The notes beneath the pieces were generated by a model. That model had not been told where the DNA came from and ran no database searches. It saw nothing but the letters and a program-made list of their open reading frames with translations. The position numbers and the translations under genes are program-made. A stretch of DNA of 25,101 bases from contig NW_003123905.1 of assembly GCF_000003605.2 (NCBI RefSeq), forward strand, positions 560,438 through 585,538, written 5' to 3'. Of the stretch, positions 1 to 10,662 are shown in pieces; the first letter of the stretch is position 1, and every line of letters begins with the position of its first letter. This stretch comes from Saccoglossus kowalevskii (taxonomy: Eukaryota; Hemichordata; Enteropneusta; Harrimaniidae).

Positions 1-65
1 AATTTTCGGTAAAAAGTAATATTTTCGACTTCTTGTTAAAAACTGTAAGTCCGATTGCTTTGATA

Positions 66-314
66 CTATACATATTGTTCATTTTCTAATGATGTCTCCA
101 GTTCTTTAATTGAAATGTGCATTGCTAACAGCGGAGCTATCTCAGCCGATAGGCTGCTTGTTTTGATAATATCCTTGTTTATTTGCAAGGCAAATTTATA
201 CATGCATTTTGCATTTTTTAATCCAACAAAAAGCTCACTCATTTCAAAGTATCTACTGCATTCTGTAACTTTATTAATTACAATTTTTTTCAATTGAAAT
301 AGGATTTCTCTCAT
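66..314 (-). other. unrecognised 82-codon antisense open frame in a TMEM19 intron
   Basis: On the minus strand an ATG at 314 opens a frame that ends TAG at 66. The peptide is Lys/Glu/Leu-rich and predicted mostly helical (MREILFQLKKIVINKV near the start, SIKELETSLENEQYV at the end), with Cys at two places. An in-frame stop lies shortly upstream. The plus strand is also open here (115-297), which suggests chance in part. No family was recognised. Confidence 0.2.
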
Positions 315-431
315 TTGCTTGCAAAGTGCAAAAGTTTAGTTTTCATGATGTCGCATACATGGTACGAGAGTTGCATACCTTTGTCTTATAAATCATTGAC
401 TTTAAAAATAACGTTTCTCTTCTCTACGTAG

Positions 432-686
432 GTGGACAACGTAACTGGCAACAAGTAGTATGTAATGGTGGAATAGCCACTGAACTGGCAGTGATTTTCA
501 TGTTAGACAATGGAAGTCGTGAGCAGCTATTAGACTTCTCTCGACATTATAACAGTACATGGCTATGTCTATCGGTATTATCTGTTATTGCATGTAACTG
601 CGGTGATACCTGGGCATCAGAAATTGGTAGTGTTATCGGGAATTCACAACCAAGGCATATATTAACTTTCAATAAAGTACCCATTG
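432..686 (+). CDS. TMEM19: TMEM19 exon (antepenultimate coding exon)
   Basis: The acceptor is ctctacgtag and the donor is GTAAGA. The exon is 255 bp and starts with the last two bases of a split glycine codon (phase 1). It encodes GGQRNWQQVVCNGGIATELA, then a luminal or cytosolic loop, then the family signature CGDTWASEIG inside a hydrophobic segment. The open frame continues past 686 to a TAG in the intron, which is read-through and not coding. Confidence 0.93.
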
Positions 687-2451
687 GTAAGACAACTACA
701 TCGTAATCTTCATTAATAATTTTCAAGATATGGTAATTAGTCAGGAAAATCACTATGAATTCTTTTCTGAAGATCACAACAAAATTTTGCAGTTTTCTGT
801 GATTCATAAAATTTTTGTCTCCCACAAAAATTAATCTGTTTACAGTATATACTGTAAAACATGTTGAAAAAGCGACGTGCAATTTTAGCGAATTGTGGTA
901 ATGACGTAATAGCGAAATGTTGATTTAGCAAATCTCTCTTGTCATTGTTGATTTCTAGTTTTCACAATACTTGTCTGTCGCGTGCCAAAACATATGCGCA
1001 GTTATCACCTCCATAAAAACAAAGAAAAACTGTCAAGTGTAATTAGGAAGCGCCCCAGATTTTATGTTCCGGATTACTGTATACAAATCCCCCAAGCCAT
1101 GGCCATTTTTAACTTATAATAAAAATCATTAGCGACATCTTGAATTAGCGAATCGGTTCTCTCGCTAAATTCGCTAAAAAGACATGCTCGCGAAAAAGAC
1201 ATGTTTTACAGTATGCCTCGTATATATCCATAAATTACTGCATGCTGTAATTTATCGGTAGTGGTATTGCATGCGATTTCTGCATCCTACCATATTAAAA
1301 AATGCAAAAATCCCAAACATGGAAGATGCCTGAAGTTTTTGAAAAGTTTGTGGCTAGAAAGTTCCTGTTCCTGCGCCATTTACAGAATTTGTTCTGATTT
1401 GCTTGCAGGCACTAATGGTGGCATCTCATTGGCTGGTACTGTGTCTAGTTTTCTAGGTGGACTGATTGTTGGAGTTGCATATTACATAACACAACTTATG
1501 ACCCATTCTGGGAGGGAGCTTGGATACGCACCGCCACAGTGGCCGATTGTCTTTGCTGGAGGGGTTGCTGGATTGGTCGGTAGTATGATTGATTCCTTAT
1601 TAGGAGCTACTCTACAATACTCGGGTGAGTTGATTGCTATTGGTAGTAGTCATGACAACAGACGACATCATTATGATGATGACATAATCAATCACAATAA
1701 TCATCATGATTCACTTGTAGTAGGATCTAATAAGTGGATGACCTCAATACGTCAACACGATTTATAATCTGTTTAAATAGCAAGCCCACGGTTCTATATG
1801 TACTTGTGTGTACGAATATTAAAGTATATGATAAAATTATGAATGTTTTGTGTTAAAATACCATAAATGTAGCATGATTTCATATCACTCATTAATTGCA
1901 AGCCGATCTTTCATCAAAATGAAATTCAGAACAACTGTGTGAAGAAAATGTTGTACACAAGATTTGTTCATTTTGTTTTTTTTCATGTCCATTTCTTTTG
2001 TCTGTGTTATACATTGACCCCTCGCTGATTCACGCCTCAGTCGCGAGTAACTGGATGAAAGAAAATATCTAATGATTTTGTGCTTCATGAGTTTAATCAG
2101 CTGTTAAAGAGCCAATGTGAAACATTGTTGCTGTTGTCGTTTTTTTCAAATCGTGTCATCGGCATTTAACACCAAATGCCCCTTGAATTACTTCCAACAG
2201 AAACGTGCACAAAACATGTTGACTCGATTCAAGGTGTCAACTCATGATTTAACTTGTTTCTCAAACTAATTTGCATAATTTTGTTTATAGGTATTATAGA
2301 GGACCGGGGTATGGTGACAGATGTTCCATCGTCAAGGACAACAAAAATAAGTGGAATACCTCTCCTGGATAATAATGGTGTTAATTTATTTTCTGCATTA
2401 ATTACTGGACTAATTTTGCCAGATGTACTATTTTATTATTGGCCCCATTAG
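432..2451 (+). CDS. TMEM19: TMEM19 orthologue, 3' part (three exons), DUF92 family
   Basis: The coding sequence joins 432-686, 1409-1624 and 2291-2451, giving about 210 C-terminal residues. The family is usually about 330 residues, so roughly the first 120 lie upstream of the window. The match to vertebrate TMEM19 is recognised by eye along the whole length: an opening GGQRNW, the hallmark ACNCGDTWASEIG, VPIGTNGG at the first junction, PQWPIVFAGGVAGLVGSMID, and ILDNN-like LLDNNGVNLFSALITG before the end. Several hydrophobic, glycine-rich segments fit a multi-pass membrane protein. Both internal introns are phase 1 with canonical GT-AG ends. TMEM19 has no settled role in animals. The plant DUF92 protein VTE6 is a phytyl-phosphate kinase, so a lipid-phosphate function is possible but is inference. 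The gene ends in TAG and converges on the DUSP gene. Confidence 0.93.
850..1213. mobile_element. TACTGTA-type miniature inverted-repeat element, family 3
   Basis: This is a 364-bp element within the TMEM19 intron. The left end reads TACTGTAAAACATGTT and the right end is its reverse complement (ACATGTTTTACAGTA). The arms are rich in AGCGA/TCGCT words. No open frame of transposase length is present, so it is non-autonomous. The terminal TA may be a duplicated target, as in Tc1/mariner-like elements; that is inference. A decayed 26-bp palindrome follows at 1230-1255. Confidence 0.7.
1409..1624 (+). CDS. TMEM19: TMEM19 exon (penultimate coding exon)
   Basis: The acceptor is gcttgcag and the donor is GTGAGT. 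The exon is 216 bp with phase 1 at both ends. It completes VPIG|TNGGIS and encodes two glycine-rich hydrophobic segments, SSFLGGLIVGVAYYITQL and PIVFAGGVAGLVGSMIDSLL, ending in GATLQYSG. The open frame running from 1261 to 1767 over-extends this exon on both sides into introns. Confidence 0.93.
2291..2451 (+). CDS. TMEM19: TMEM19 last coding exon
   Basis: The acceptor is ttgtttatag. The first two bases complete a glycine codon, giving YSG-IIEDRGMV. It continues through SGIPLLDNNGVNLFSALITG to a final hydrophobic segment and YYWPH, then TAG at 2449-2451. The vertebrate protein ends in the same way with a WP near the C-terminus. In the open frame, residues before 2291 are intron. Confidence 0.93.
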
Positions 2452-3727
2452 CGAATGCAAAATTGGAAGGAACCTGTAGTCTTCAATGGCAGTCCACTTT
2501 CGATTTCCATGGCGATAGGTTCATTTGATCAACTACATGTATGATCAGCAGGAAAGGCTGCCATATTATTATGAGCATTCAACATTTGTTGAATAAGTTG
2601 AGGATGCTCAATATGCAAATACTGTAATTACATCTACACTCTCCGATGAGCTTAGGGAGTTATGTACATTTGCATACATTTGTTTTACTGTCAAACTACG
2701 GTAGTCATTTTGAGCACATTCACCAAGCACACGTATATATCTGAACGTCAGAATAGATATTTATACATCTAATTTAATAATCAGTTGTTACAAAAGCTGT
2801 AAATAATCAAATACAGTTAAAATCACAGATCCATGTTGTCACAGTTCACCCATCAAGCCCCTAAACAAGGAATTAAATAATTTTTTCTTATAATATTCAG
2901 GGAAATTACACTTGTAATAAAATCAAAATTATTTTTTTTACTGGTAATTAACAGTAACAATATGAATAATATTTTATATACGAATGATGTTTAACCATTA
3001 TTGTTTCATAAAACTGATTATATGTCATCTTTTTCATGATTACAATATTATGGGTTATAATACAATTAGGTTACTTATAATGAATTACCCCCGGTAGTTG
3101 GAATCATTGGACACTTTTTTGGGGAAACTGAAATGCCATGGAAAATGGTCCAAATTAGAATTTTTGCACTGGGGTCTATGGTGAAATTAATTCTTTGTAT
3201 CTGTGCTGGGTGACAAAGGGATGAAGAAGTCATTTATTATTGATATGAATCCTAATATTCGCTTCAATTGCCTTAACAACAAATAAGTTGTGGATGCCCT
3301 TTCAATATAAAATGAACATTTGCTGTTCGGTGGGTTTTTTAGTATTTCGTGAATTGTAATTTGAAGAACTTGATGTATATTTCAATATATTCTGAATTAA
3401 ACTTCAATATACTATCAACACTACAAATCCATTCCCTTCATTTCATTTCATGAATATTCATATGGGAGGTTTAAATCAACTGCTCTCCTTAGTTTACTAT
3501 TATATCGAACTAGCTCTACTAAGGAAAAGTGATAGGGATATGTCCCCAGACCCTCTATCCTTTTCCAGACAGCCCGCAAAAATGCAAAAAAAAAAAGGAT
3601 ACCAATTTCAATCAATTTTGCTAAAAAAAAATGTACCCCTTCTCAGGCTATACCCCGGTAGTTCTTGTTTTACATGGGAGATGAATTACATTTTTCTGCT
3701 ACAATTAATAATTTTTTTAGTCATATA
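2452..3727. other. TMEM19 3' flank, no gene seen
   Basis: AT-rich non-coding DNA holding the presumed TMEM19 3' UTR. The open frame at 3450-3728 has no recognisable protein features and runs into the minisatellite. No other structure was seen. Confidence 0.5.
2872..2921 (+). promoter_or_regulatory. possible TMEM19 poly(A) signals
   Basis: ATTAAA lies at 2872-2877 and AATAAA at 2916-2921, about 420-465 bases after the TMEM19 stop. They are the first plausible poly(A) hexamers seen downstream on this strand. In DNA this AT-rich such hexamers arise by chance, so the call is weak. Confidence 0.3.
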
Positions 3728-5560
3728 GAGATAGTAAACTCACACTTCTGTTCATATGGAGATTGTAAACCACTTACTTCTGTTCATGTGGAGATTGTAA
3801 ACCACACACTTCTGTTCATATGGAGATTGTAAACCACACACTTCTGTTCACACGGAGATTGTAAACCACACACTTCTGTTGATGTGGAGATTGTAAACCA
3901 CACACTTCTATTCATATGGAAATTGCAAACCACACACTTCTGTTCATATGGAGATTGTAAACCACACACTTCTGTTCATGTGGAGATTGTAAACCACACA
4001 CTTCTGTTCATGTGGAGATTGTAAACCACACACTTCTGTTCATATGGAGATTGTAAACCACACACTTCTGTTCATATGGAGATTGTAAACCACACACTTC
4101 TGTTCATATGGAGATTGTAAACCACACACTTCTGTTCGCGTGGAGATTGTAAACCACACACTTCTGTTCGTGTGGAGATTGTAAACCACACACTTCTGTT
4201 CATATGGAGATTGTAAACCACACACTTCTGTTCATATGAAGATTGTAAACCACACACTTCTGTTCGTGTGGAGATTGTAAACCACACACTTCTGTTCATA
4301 TGGAGATTGCAAACCACACGCTTCTGTTCATATGAAGATTGTAAACCACACACTTCTGTCGATGTGGAGATTGTAAACCACACACTTCTGTTCATATGGG
4401 GATTGTAAACCACACACTTCTGCTCATATGGAGATTGTAAACCACACACTTATGTTCATATGGAGATTGTGAACCACACACTTCTGTTCATATGGAGATT
4501 GTAAACCACACACACATGTGTTCATATGGAGATTGTAAACCACACACACACCTGTGTTCATATGGAGATTGTAAACCACACACTTCTGTTCATATGGAGA
4601 TTGTAAACCACACACTTCTGTTGATGTGGTGATTGTAAACCACACACTTCTGTTCATATGGAGAATGTAAACCACACACTTCTGTTCGTATGGAGATTGT
4701 AAACCACACACTTCTGTTCATATGGAGATTGCAAACCACACACACCTGTGTTCATATGGAGATTGTAAACCACACACACCTGTGTTCATATAGAGATTGT
4801 AAACCACACACACCTGTGTTCATATGGAGATTGTAAACCACACACTTCTGTTCATGTGGAGATTGTAAACCACACATTTCTGTTCATGTGGAGATTGTAA
4901 ACCACACACTTCTGTTCATATGGAAATTGCAAACCACACACTTCTGTTCATATGGAGATTGTAAACCACGCATTTCTGTTCATATGGAGATTGTAAACCA
5001 CACACTTCTGTTCATGTAGAGATTGTAAACCACACACGTCTGTTCATGTGGAAATTGTAAACCACACACACACCTGTGTTCATGTGGAAATTGTAAACCA
5101 CATACACACACACCTGTGTTCATGTGGAGATTGTAAACCACACACACACACCTGTGTTCATGTGAAATTGCAAACCACACACTTCTGTTCGTATGGAGAT
5201 TGTAAACCACACACACATGTAATCATGTGGAGATTGTAAACCACACACACCTGTATTCATGTGGAGATTGTAAACTACACACACACCTGTGTTCATGTGG
5301 AAATTGCACTCACTTCTGTTCATATGGAGATTGTAAACCATCCACTTCTGTTCATGTGGAGATTGTAAACCACACACACACCTGTGTTCATGTGGAGATT
5401 GTAAACCACACACACCCATGTGTTCATGTGGAAATTGCAAACCACACACTTCTGTTCATATGGAGATTGTAAACCACACACACACACCTGTGCTCATATG
5501 GACATTGCAAACCATGCACATGTATTCATATGGAGATTGTAATCCACACACTTAGATTGT
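3728..5560. repeat. 32-bp minisatellite, roughly 55 copies
   Basis: Head-to-tail units of 32 bp with the core TTCATATGGAGATTGTAAAC followed by CACA and CTTCTG. The left edge is abrupt. Typical variation is CATATG versus CATGTG, TTGTAAAC versus TTGCAAAC, and loss of single bases. From about 4500 on, many units replace CACTTCTGTT by a CA-expanded ACACCTGTGTT, so the local period drifts to 33-38. The unit is not a multiple of three and each 96-base cycle on the minus strand meets a TGA, so the apparent Cys/Trp-rich proteins read from it are artefacts. There are no spacers between units, so it is not a CRISPR array. Confidence 0.97.
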
Positions 5561-6000
5561 GAACGCAAAACTTCTTTTATATTCATATGATGAATGCAAA
5601 CCCAAACAATTTTATTCATACAGATAGTAAACCAGATACTTGTATATATGTGGAGCTAGTATTCGTCACACTTATACTCAGGTATAGATTGTAAACCACA
5701 TACTTGCATTCACATATAGATTTTTAACCACACACTTGTATCTCAAACCCTACACTAGAATTCGTATAGGAATTTTAATTACCAAATTTGGATTCATAAG
5801 CATATTGCAAACTTTCACACTTGTACTGATATGAAGAGCATAAACCATACACTTGTATTCATATGGAGTTTGCAAACTACATGTTACTTGTATAAGAGAT
5901 CGTCAGCAGGCACTTATTATTTCACAGGTGAACCTTACACTTGCATTGAATTTGTAAACCACACACTTATTTGTATGGGGATTGTGAACTTCACACTAGT
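5561..6000. repeat. degenerate right flank of the 32-bp minisatellite
   Basis: Recognisable but strongly diverged copies of the 32-bp unit continue here, with phrases such as TTGTAAACCACA, ACACTTGTATTCATATGGAG and GTAAACCACACACTTAT at irregular spacing. The decay is gradual, unlike the sharp left edge of the main array. Confidence 0.75.
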
Positions 6001-6185
6001 CTTCATATGGCAATTGTCTTCATATGGCGATTGAGAACTTCACACTAGTTTTCATATGGCAATTGTCTTCATATGGCGATTGAGAACTTCACACTAGTTT
6101 TCATATGGCAATTGTCTTCATATGGCGATTGCGAACTTCACACTAGTCTTCATATGGCAATTGTCTTCATATGGCGATTGTGAAG
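6001..6185. repeat. 49-bp tandem repeat, about 3.8 copies, derived from the minisatellite
   Basis: Units start at 6001, 6050, 6099 and 6148. Each unit holds two copies of TTCATATGGC: a short 17-bp half ending AATTGTC and a 32-bp half ending in CACACTAGT. The 32-bp half aligns base for base with the main minisatellite unit, so the 49-mer is one full unit plus a truncated one, amplified as a block. Copies differ only by a few substitutions, which implies recent amplification. Confidence 0.9.
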
Positions 6186-6442
6186 TGCCACATTTGTATT
6201 AATGTGTATATTGTGAATGACCACTCTTCTATTCTTATCAAAGACCCATATTCATAGAGTGCTCATAAACCCACTTTTATTGTAATACCCACTGCCATAC
6301 TGGAGATGGGTGAACCCTTCCCTCATTACCTGTATTCACACATATACCATGTCATAAGGGATTACCCAATCACAATCTGGGGGCTGGAGGGATTTGTTGC
6401 TGGCAAACATTTTACCAAATTTTCATATACTTCACATTATGA

Positions 6443-6587
6443 TAATATAAGGTTATTACGAAGATACCTCAAAGTATGCTCGAAGACAGTACAGTGGCAG
6501 TAACGACCTCCGCTGCGCGTCGGTCGATGCAACAGTGTACTGTTAGAGTGCATACATTGAGGTATCTTTGTAACAAACTTATTATAA
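6443..6587. repeat. 145-bp imperfect palindrome (foldback element)
   Basis: The two arms, about 65 bases each, are inverted copies. GAAGATACCTCAAAGTATGC on the left matches the reverse complement of GCATACATTGAGGTATCTTTG on the right, and ACAGTAC pairs with GTACTGT. CGACC (6504-6508) pairs with GGTCG (6522-6526) around a short GC-rich centre near 6515. There is no coding capacity. It is probably a short MITE, but no target duplication is obvious and no second copy is in the window. Confidence 0.75.
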
Positions 6588-7446
6588 ATCTTTTCCTACC
6601 AAGGATACATCATGGAAATACCATTATTATAACAGAATTATAGAACAGATTAAAACAGAATTTGCGAACTTCTTTGCATGGAGTCTGGTCAAACCGTAGT
6701 GGCAGCGATGTTTGTTTTTATTATTAGAGGACGCTTATGCACGTAATCATTCTATATTTGGAATTCGCATTTCCTAATATGGTAGGATGAAAATTCCCCT
6801 ATAAAATACCGTGAAATCATGGCACGCTGTAACTTATCCAGTTACAATGACAGATATATAATAATGCCATGTGACAATATTTTCTAAAACAAAAACAAAA
6901 AACTCTACACTGTATTCAGGGTATAATTATTTATTGCTTTGTAAACAAATGATGTACATCAACGACAAGCAACAAACAAACTCTTATAGACAACGCACAT
7001 CACATAAAGATTATCTGGCATGAAAAAAGAACACTGTCAGTATTTGAGGCACTGAAAGAGTAATCCGAAGCAAATAACACAAAATATTAACAAAATAACT
7101 CCTGATACAATGCATACGAAACTCAAAAAAACTAGTTCTAAATTACTACAGATAACTCAAATGTGTTTGTTATTCACAGAAATAAACGAGTAATCAGTCA
7201 TTTTAAAACTAGCAATAAATGGTAAACATGAATGTGCATATTCACGGTAAAGTTCAATCTTTGAACAAGATTTGTCATAACACTCTGAGTGACATGCATG
7301 GTGTTGTAACTCAAATAGACATTCACCCCCTCCCCCAATGTATGCACTTTTGGTATTTACATTGCAAGAAAGTTAGCCTAATTTGTCTCACAACTAACCA
7401 AATATAGTCACCTGACGTGGGTCAATCAATGAGATCTATTGTTTAT

Positions 7447-7522
7447 AAACAGCAACCAATAAGAAGTTGGTTTAAATCAACCAATGAGAAGCTGGCTTAA
7501 ATCAACCAATGAGAAGCTGGCT
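7447..7522. repeat. 26-bp tandem repeat, 3 copies
   Basis: Three units start at 7447, 7473 and 7499. Each holds CAACCAATGAGAAGCTGGCT; the first copy is diverged. Each unit carries a CCAAT pentamer, but there is no neighbouring gene start to suggest promoter use. Confidence 0.8.
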
Positions 7523-7732
7523 ATGTATTGTTCTTTACAGTACATCAGATTGCTAATGGGGTAAATAAAATATAACCGCTAGCAATAATTACTACAACTA
7601 TGAAGAAAATCAACTACATACAAAAGAAACCTAATACTGATTATTAATGCATTGGAACAAGTAAATTTGTAAAATATAAAGAATTTATAAATAACACATA
7701 AATTAGCCCCAGAGAGGCAGGTCCCACTAGGG

Positions 7733-7891
7733 TTACCCCTTTTCACCACCAAACTTTCTCATCCAAAATTTGTCTGCACTTTTTGAGTTAATTTTTATTC
7801 AAAAAATTGGCTATTTTTGTCTCAATCTTCTGAAGGAAAAAAAAGCAAGACTATTTTGTGATAAAAAAGGAGTTTGTAATGTAAAGGTTAA
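7733..7891. mobile_element. TTAA-type foldback element, family P1 copy 1
   Basis: The left end reads TTACCCCTTTTCACCACC. The right end, reverse complemented, reads TTAACCTTTACATTAC, with further pairing of CTTTCTCATC to the interior of the right arm. The right half shares CTATTTTTGTCTCAATCTTC and AAGACTATTTTGTGA with the element at 22523-22743. This copy is shorter and its left TTAA is mutated to TTAC. The TTAA flank with CC next to it resembles piggyBac-type elements (inference). The open frame at 7770-8108 only reads across it. Confidence 0.55.
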
Positions 7892-9730
7892 AGGTGATTG
7901 TCAGATAACAAATCTGACAGTATGTGGACAAACTTTAGAAAATGACATTTTAACTGCAATCATATCGTTGGAACACAGATTAGTGGTTACCAACCTAAAT
8001 GAACTAATGCTTATGAGGCACCCTAGGATGGTCAAAACAAAAAATAAAAAAAACTTTACTCCAAAAATATTTTTTTTTACAAAAAGATGCCAATGCATAC
8101 TATGCTGATGAAGGGGAATAACACGAACTCATTTAAATATACAAGAACATTTTATTGTATTTGATAACAAGGGGTGTTAACTAATCACCAATATGACTGA
8201 ACTTGTGGAGTCTTAATAAGACCACCTAGTAAAGCCAACATTTCAATCTTCTTGGCTTAAAAAAGCAAGGCACAGCAAAGTACAATGACCTGAAAATGTG
8301 TAAACTCAGTCCCTGCCAGCCCCCTCAGTTTGGTTCAACTCAAACATTTCCAGATATGGATTATTCCATTATACGAGGAGGTGGGTAACAATAAGGCAAA
8401 TGTTTAATAAATTAAGTGATGCCACGCAAGTAACAATTGTTTAAAATCATGTCACCAACCAATTGGTTTCGTGTAACCATGTTGTCATTTATTTTGAAAA
8501 ATACATGCACTGACCAACCACCAAGACAACCTTGTAAAGTTTACGCAAAATGGTTGCTTATTCTGTTATTTTGTGGCAATTTGGAATGTTGTACAATAAA
8601 TTCATTCATTCATTGTCAAATACCACAGTTAGTATGCGGAGAAAATTACCAGTAATTTTGGGAAGAAATTTAATTATTATCTCGCTAGTAAGCATCAGAA
8701 ATACCCAGATGCGACCAATTCAGATTTTAATCGCCATCAGATCAGGGTAGTTTTATGAATATTTACAAGCCTTCTCCTTCCCTCCACACACCGTGTTTGT
8801 TAGTGTTCAAAATTACAATATCCTATTACATAACAATTCATGTTGTCATGCGTTTAAGATCGTAAAAGTGTAATACATTAATTTCCATGGAAACGTTTTT
8901 CGCCAATACAAAAATTTGCTTCAACATGAATAATTTTTTATTATTCAATTTTGTTTTTATATCACAGTAAGACGAGGTAAACAAGCTAGTCACCAATCAT
9001 AATTGTTATTGTAAACATCAACATACATTGATAAGAAATATTAAACACATCACTGACTTAGAAAAATCAGGACTCTGCCAACTAATATTTATAATTTCAG
9101 ACAAAATCACAAAAAAAAAAAATCTTCCAGCCAAAATTTCTGATGAAAGATTTTCTTAATCATTCCAGCTAAGAAAAGCAAGAATTGTGATTGAGGTGAA
9201 AGAATCGCTAATAAGAAAAGATTAACTTTATTAATTGAGTAGGACCTGTAATAATTTTATGAGTTATACTATTAAACAACACAGGGACGGTAGGATTCAT
9301 AATTACGACATCAAACCTCACAACATACCTAAAACAGATACAGAACATCTCAACTGATATTTTTTTTAATTTCTTTGTCATGTTTCCTTGACGCAGGAAT
9401 ACTAAGCTTGGCTGCAACCCTAACAAGGCACATTAAGTTCAACAAGACCCTGAGATTTTCTCAATTGAGGGATGCTCGACACTCATACATTCAAACACAA
9501 TCAATCTGGTAAGCCTTCCCAGCCCAAACATACTTGCAGACCAAAATAGGAATATTAACAAGTCCCTGATAAAAATTCACAATCTTACTCTGACCACCTC
9601 CATTTAGAGAATAGAATGAGCAATAGTTGACCTATTTAGATTTATCAAATAAATCAATTCATTAACATTCCGCTGCAGAAGATCCCTCGACATACCCCTA
9701 ATATTTCCACTACATTGGATGGTTACCATA

Positions 9731-9926
9731 TACTGTAAATACATTATTCCGTGGTTTTTAATTTTGCTATTTTCGTAGATGAGTAAACTGTTCCAAGTGA
9801 ACATGTAAAAGAACAGAATAGAACTTATTGTTTCCCTGCGAAGTTTGTGAACTCAAAAACTCAGTGAAATTCAAAATCAAAACAGTGAAACTAAATACCA
9901 CTGAAATTAAAGGGTTTTACAGTGTA
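9731..9926. mobile_element. TACTGTA-type miniature element, family 4
   Basis: A 196-bp element with left end TACTGTAAATACATTATTCC and right end GGTTTTACAGTGTA. Inside are phrases like those of family 1, for example TTTTTAATTTTGCTATTTTCG and CAGTGAAATTCAAAATC, but diverged. It is non-coding and appears to be an old relative of family 1. Confidence 0.6.
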
Positions 9927-10093
9927 TGTAGGTAGAAAAACATGGATGCATTTATTGTTAACAGAGGGAACACTGCAGAATGGTCAGGCGGTTAGTTTCT
10001 TAGTACTGATTGTAAGATGAAGATTTTGGCTCTATGTACTTTTTTTTGCAATCTGTTGACAACTTGCTCACTTACGTAGGAAAAGTAGTTTTT

Positions 10094-10099
10094 TTTATT
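10094..10099 (-). promoter_or_regulatory. possible DUSP poly(A) signal
   Basis: TTTATT on the plus strand is AATAAA on the minus strand, about 565 bases after the DUSP stop codon. It is a weak call, because the region is AT-rich and no transcript evidence is available. Confidence 0.25.
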
Positions 10100-10662
10100 T
10101 CTTTTTAAAATGGACTATACCATTTTGGTATAAAAGAGAGGGAATAGGTCAACAGATCAGGACACAATATATTAAAATGGTTTCACTTTCATTTGAAAAA
10201 AAGTTTTCACTTTATAGTTTGGATGTAGGTAAGAAAATTACAAATATCTGAGTAATTGAAATGATAAAACAAGGGTAATAAATAAATAGACCGAGAATAT
10301 CTCGTTTCTTACAAATTAGGCATATTAAATGGGGTCTATTTTACAAAATGTCTGGCAGTTCTATTTGTAAATTCAGCATTTTTTTTTTGTACCATCATTG
10401 TATATTGCACAAAAAATGCTGGGTTTTTGAATAACCATTGCTGTAGACTTCGGCCACTGTTTGGAACTGAAATAGTGAAAAAAACACACAAACTTATTGC
10501 ACTTAAACATAACATAATATATAGAATATTTTTTTTTAAATAATAAAAAAAAAATTGTTTTTCTGTTGCCTCCCTCGTCTCATTGGTTATACCATTTCTC
10601 AACGAGTAGGTTATGTTGCATGTTTTTAGGATGTACCGGTACTATATTTATCAAGGAGTATT

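Larger units (their letters stand above)
6186..10662. other. intergenic region between the convergent genes
   Basis: Apart from the palindrome, the 26-bp repeat and the two inverted-repeat elements listed separately, this is plain AT-rich DNA. No splice-bounded or conserved coding segment was recognised on either strand. Small open frames here (for example 7219-7407, 8437-8655, 9208-9426 on the minus strand, 10336-10602 on the minus strand) have no recognisable motif. The part next to 10662 should hold the DUSP 3' UTR. Confidence 0.5.

Noticed and set aside
547-931. Minus-strand frames over the TMEM19 exon and the following element
   Set aside because: They are antisense to a confirmed exon and run into a MITE, with no family resemblance.
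1230-1255. 26-bp near-palindrome centred on TGCATGC
   Set aside because: It is short, AT-rich and adjacent to a MITE end; nothing indicates function.
1261-1408. N-terminal extension of the TMEM19 exon in the open frame
   Set aside because: It lies before a clear acceptor at 1401-1408 and does not match the family, which continues directly from the 432-686 exon.
3784-5472. Open frames on both strands encoding Cys/Trp/His-rich repeat proteins (for example MCGLQSPYEQKCVVYNLHMN)
   Set aside because: They are translations of the 32-bp minisatellite. The unit is not a multiple of three, all frames are visited in turn, and stops recur every 96 bases unless a variant removes them.
3728-5560. CRISPR-like regular repeat array
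   Set aside because: The 32-bp units are contiguous with no unique spacers, and the DNA is clearly eukaryotic.
7770-8108. 112-codon plus-strand frame
   Set aside because: Its first third lies in a foldback element and the rest has Lys/Asn/Phe-rich AT-driven composition with no motif.
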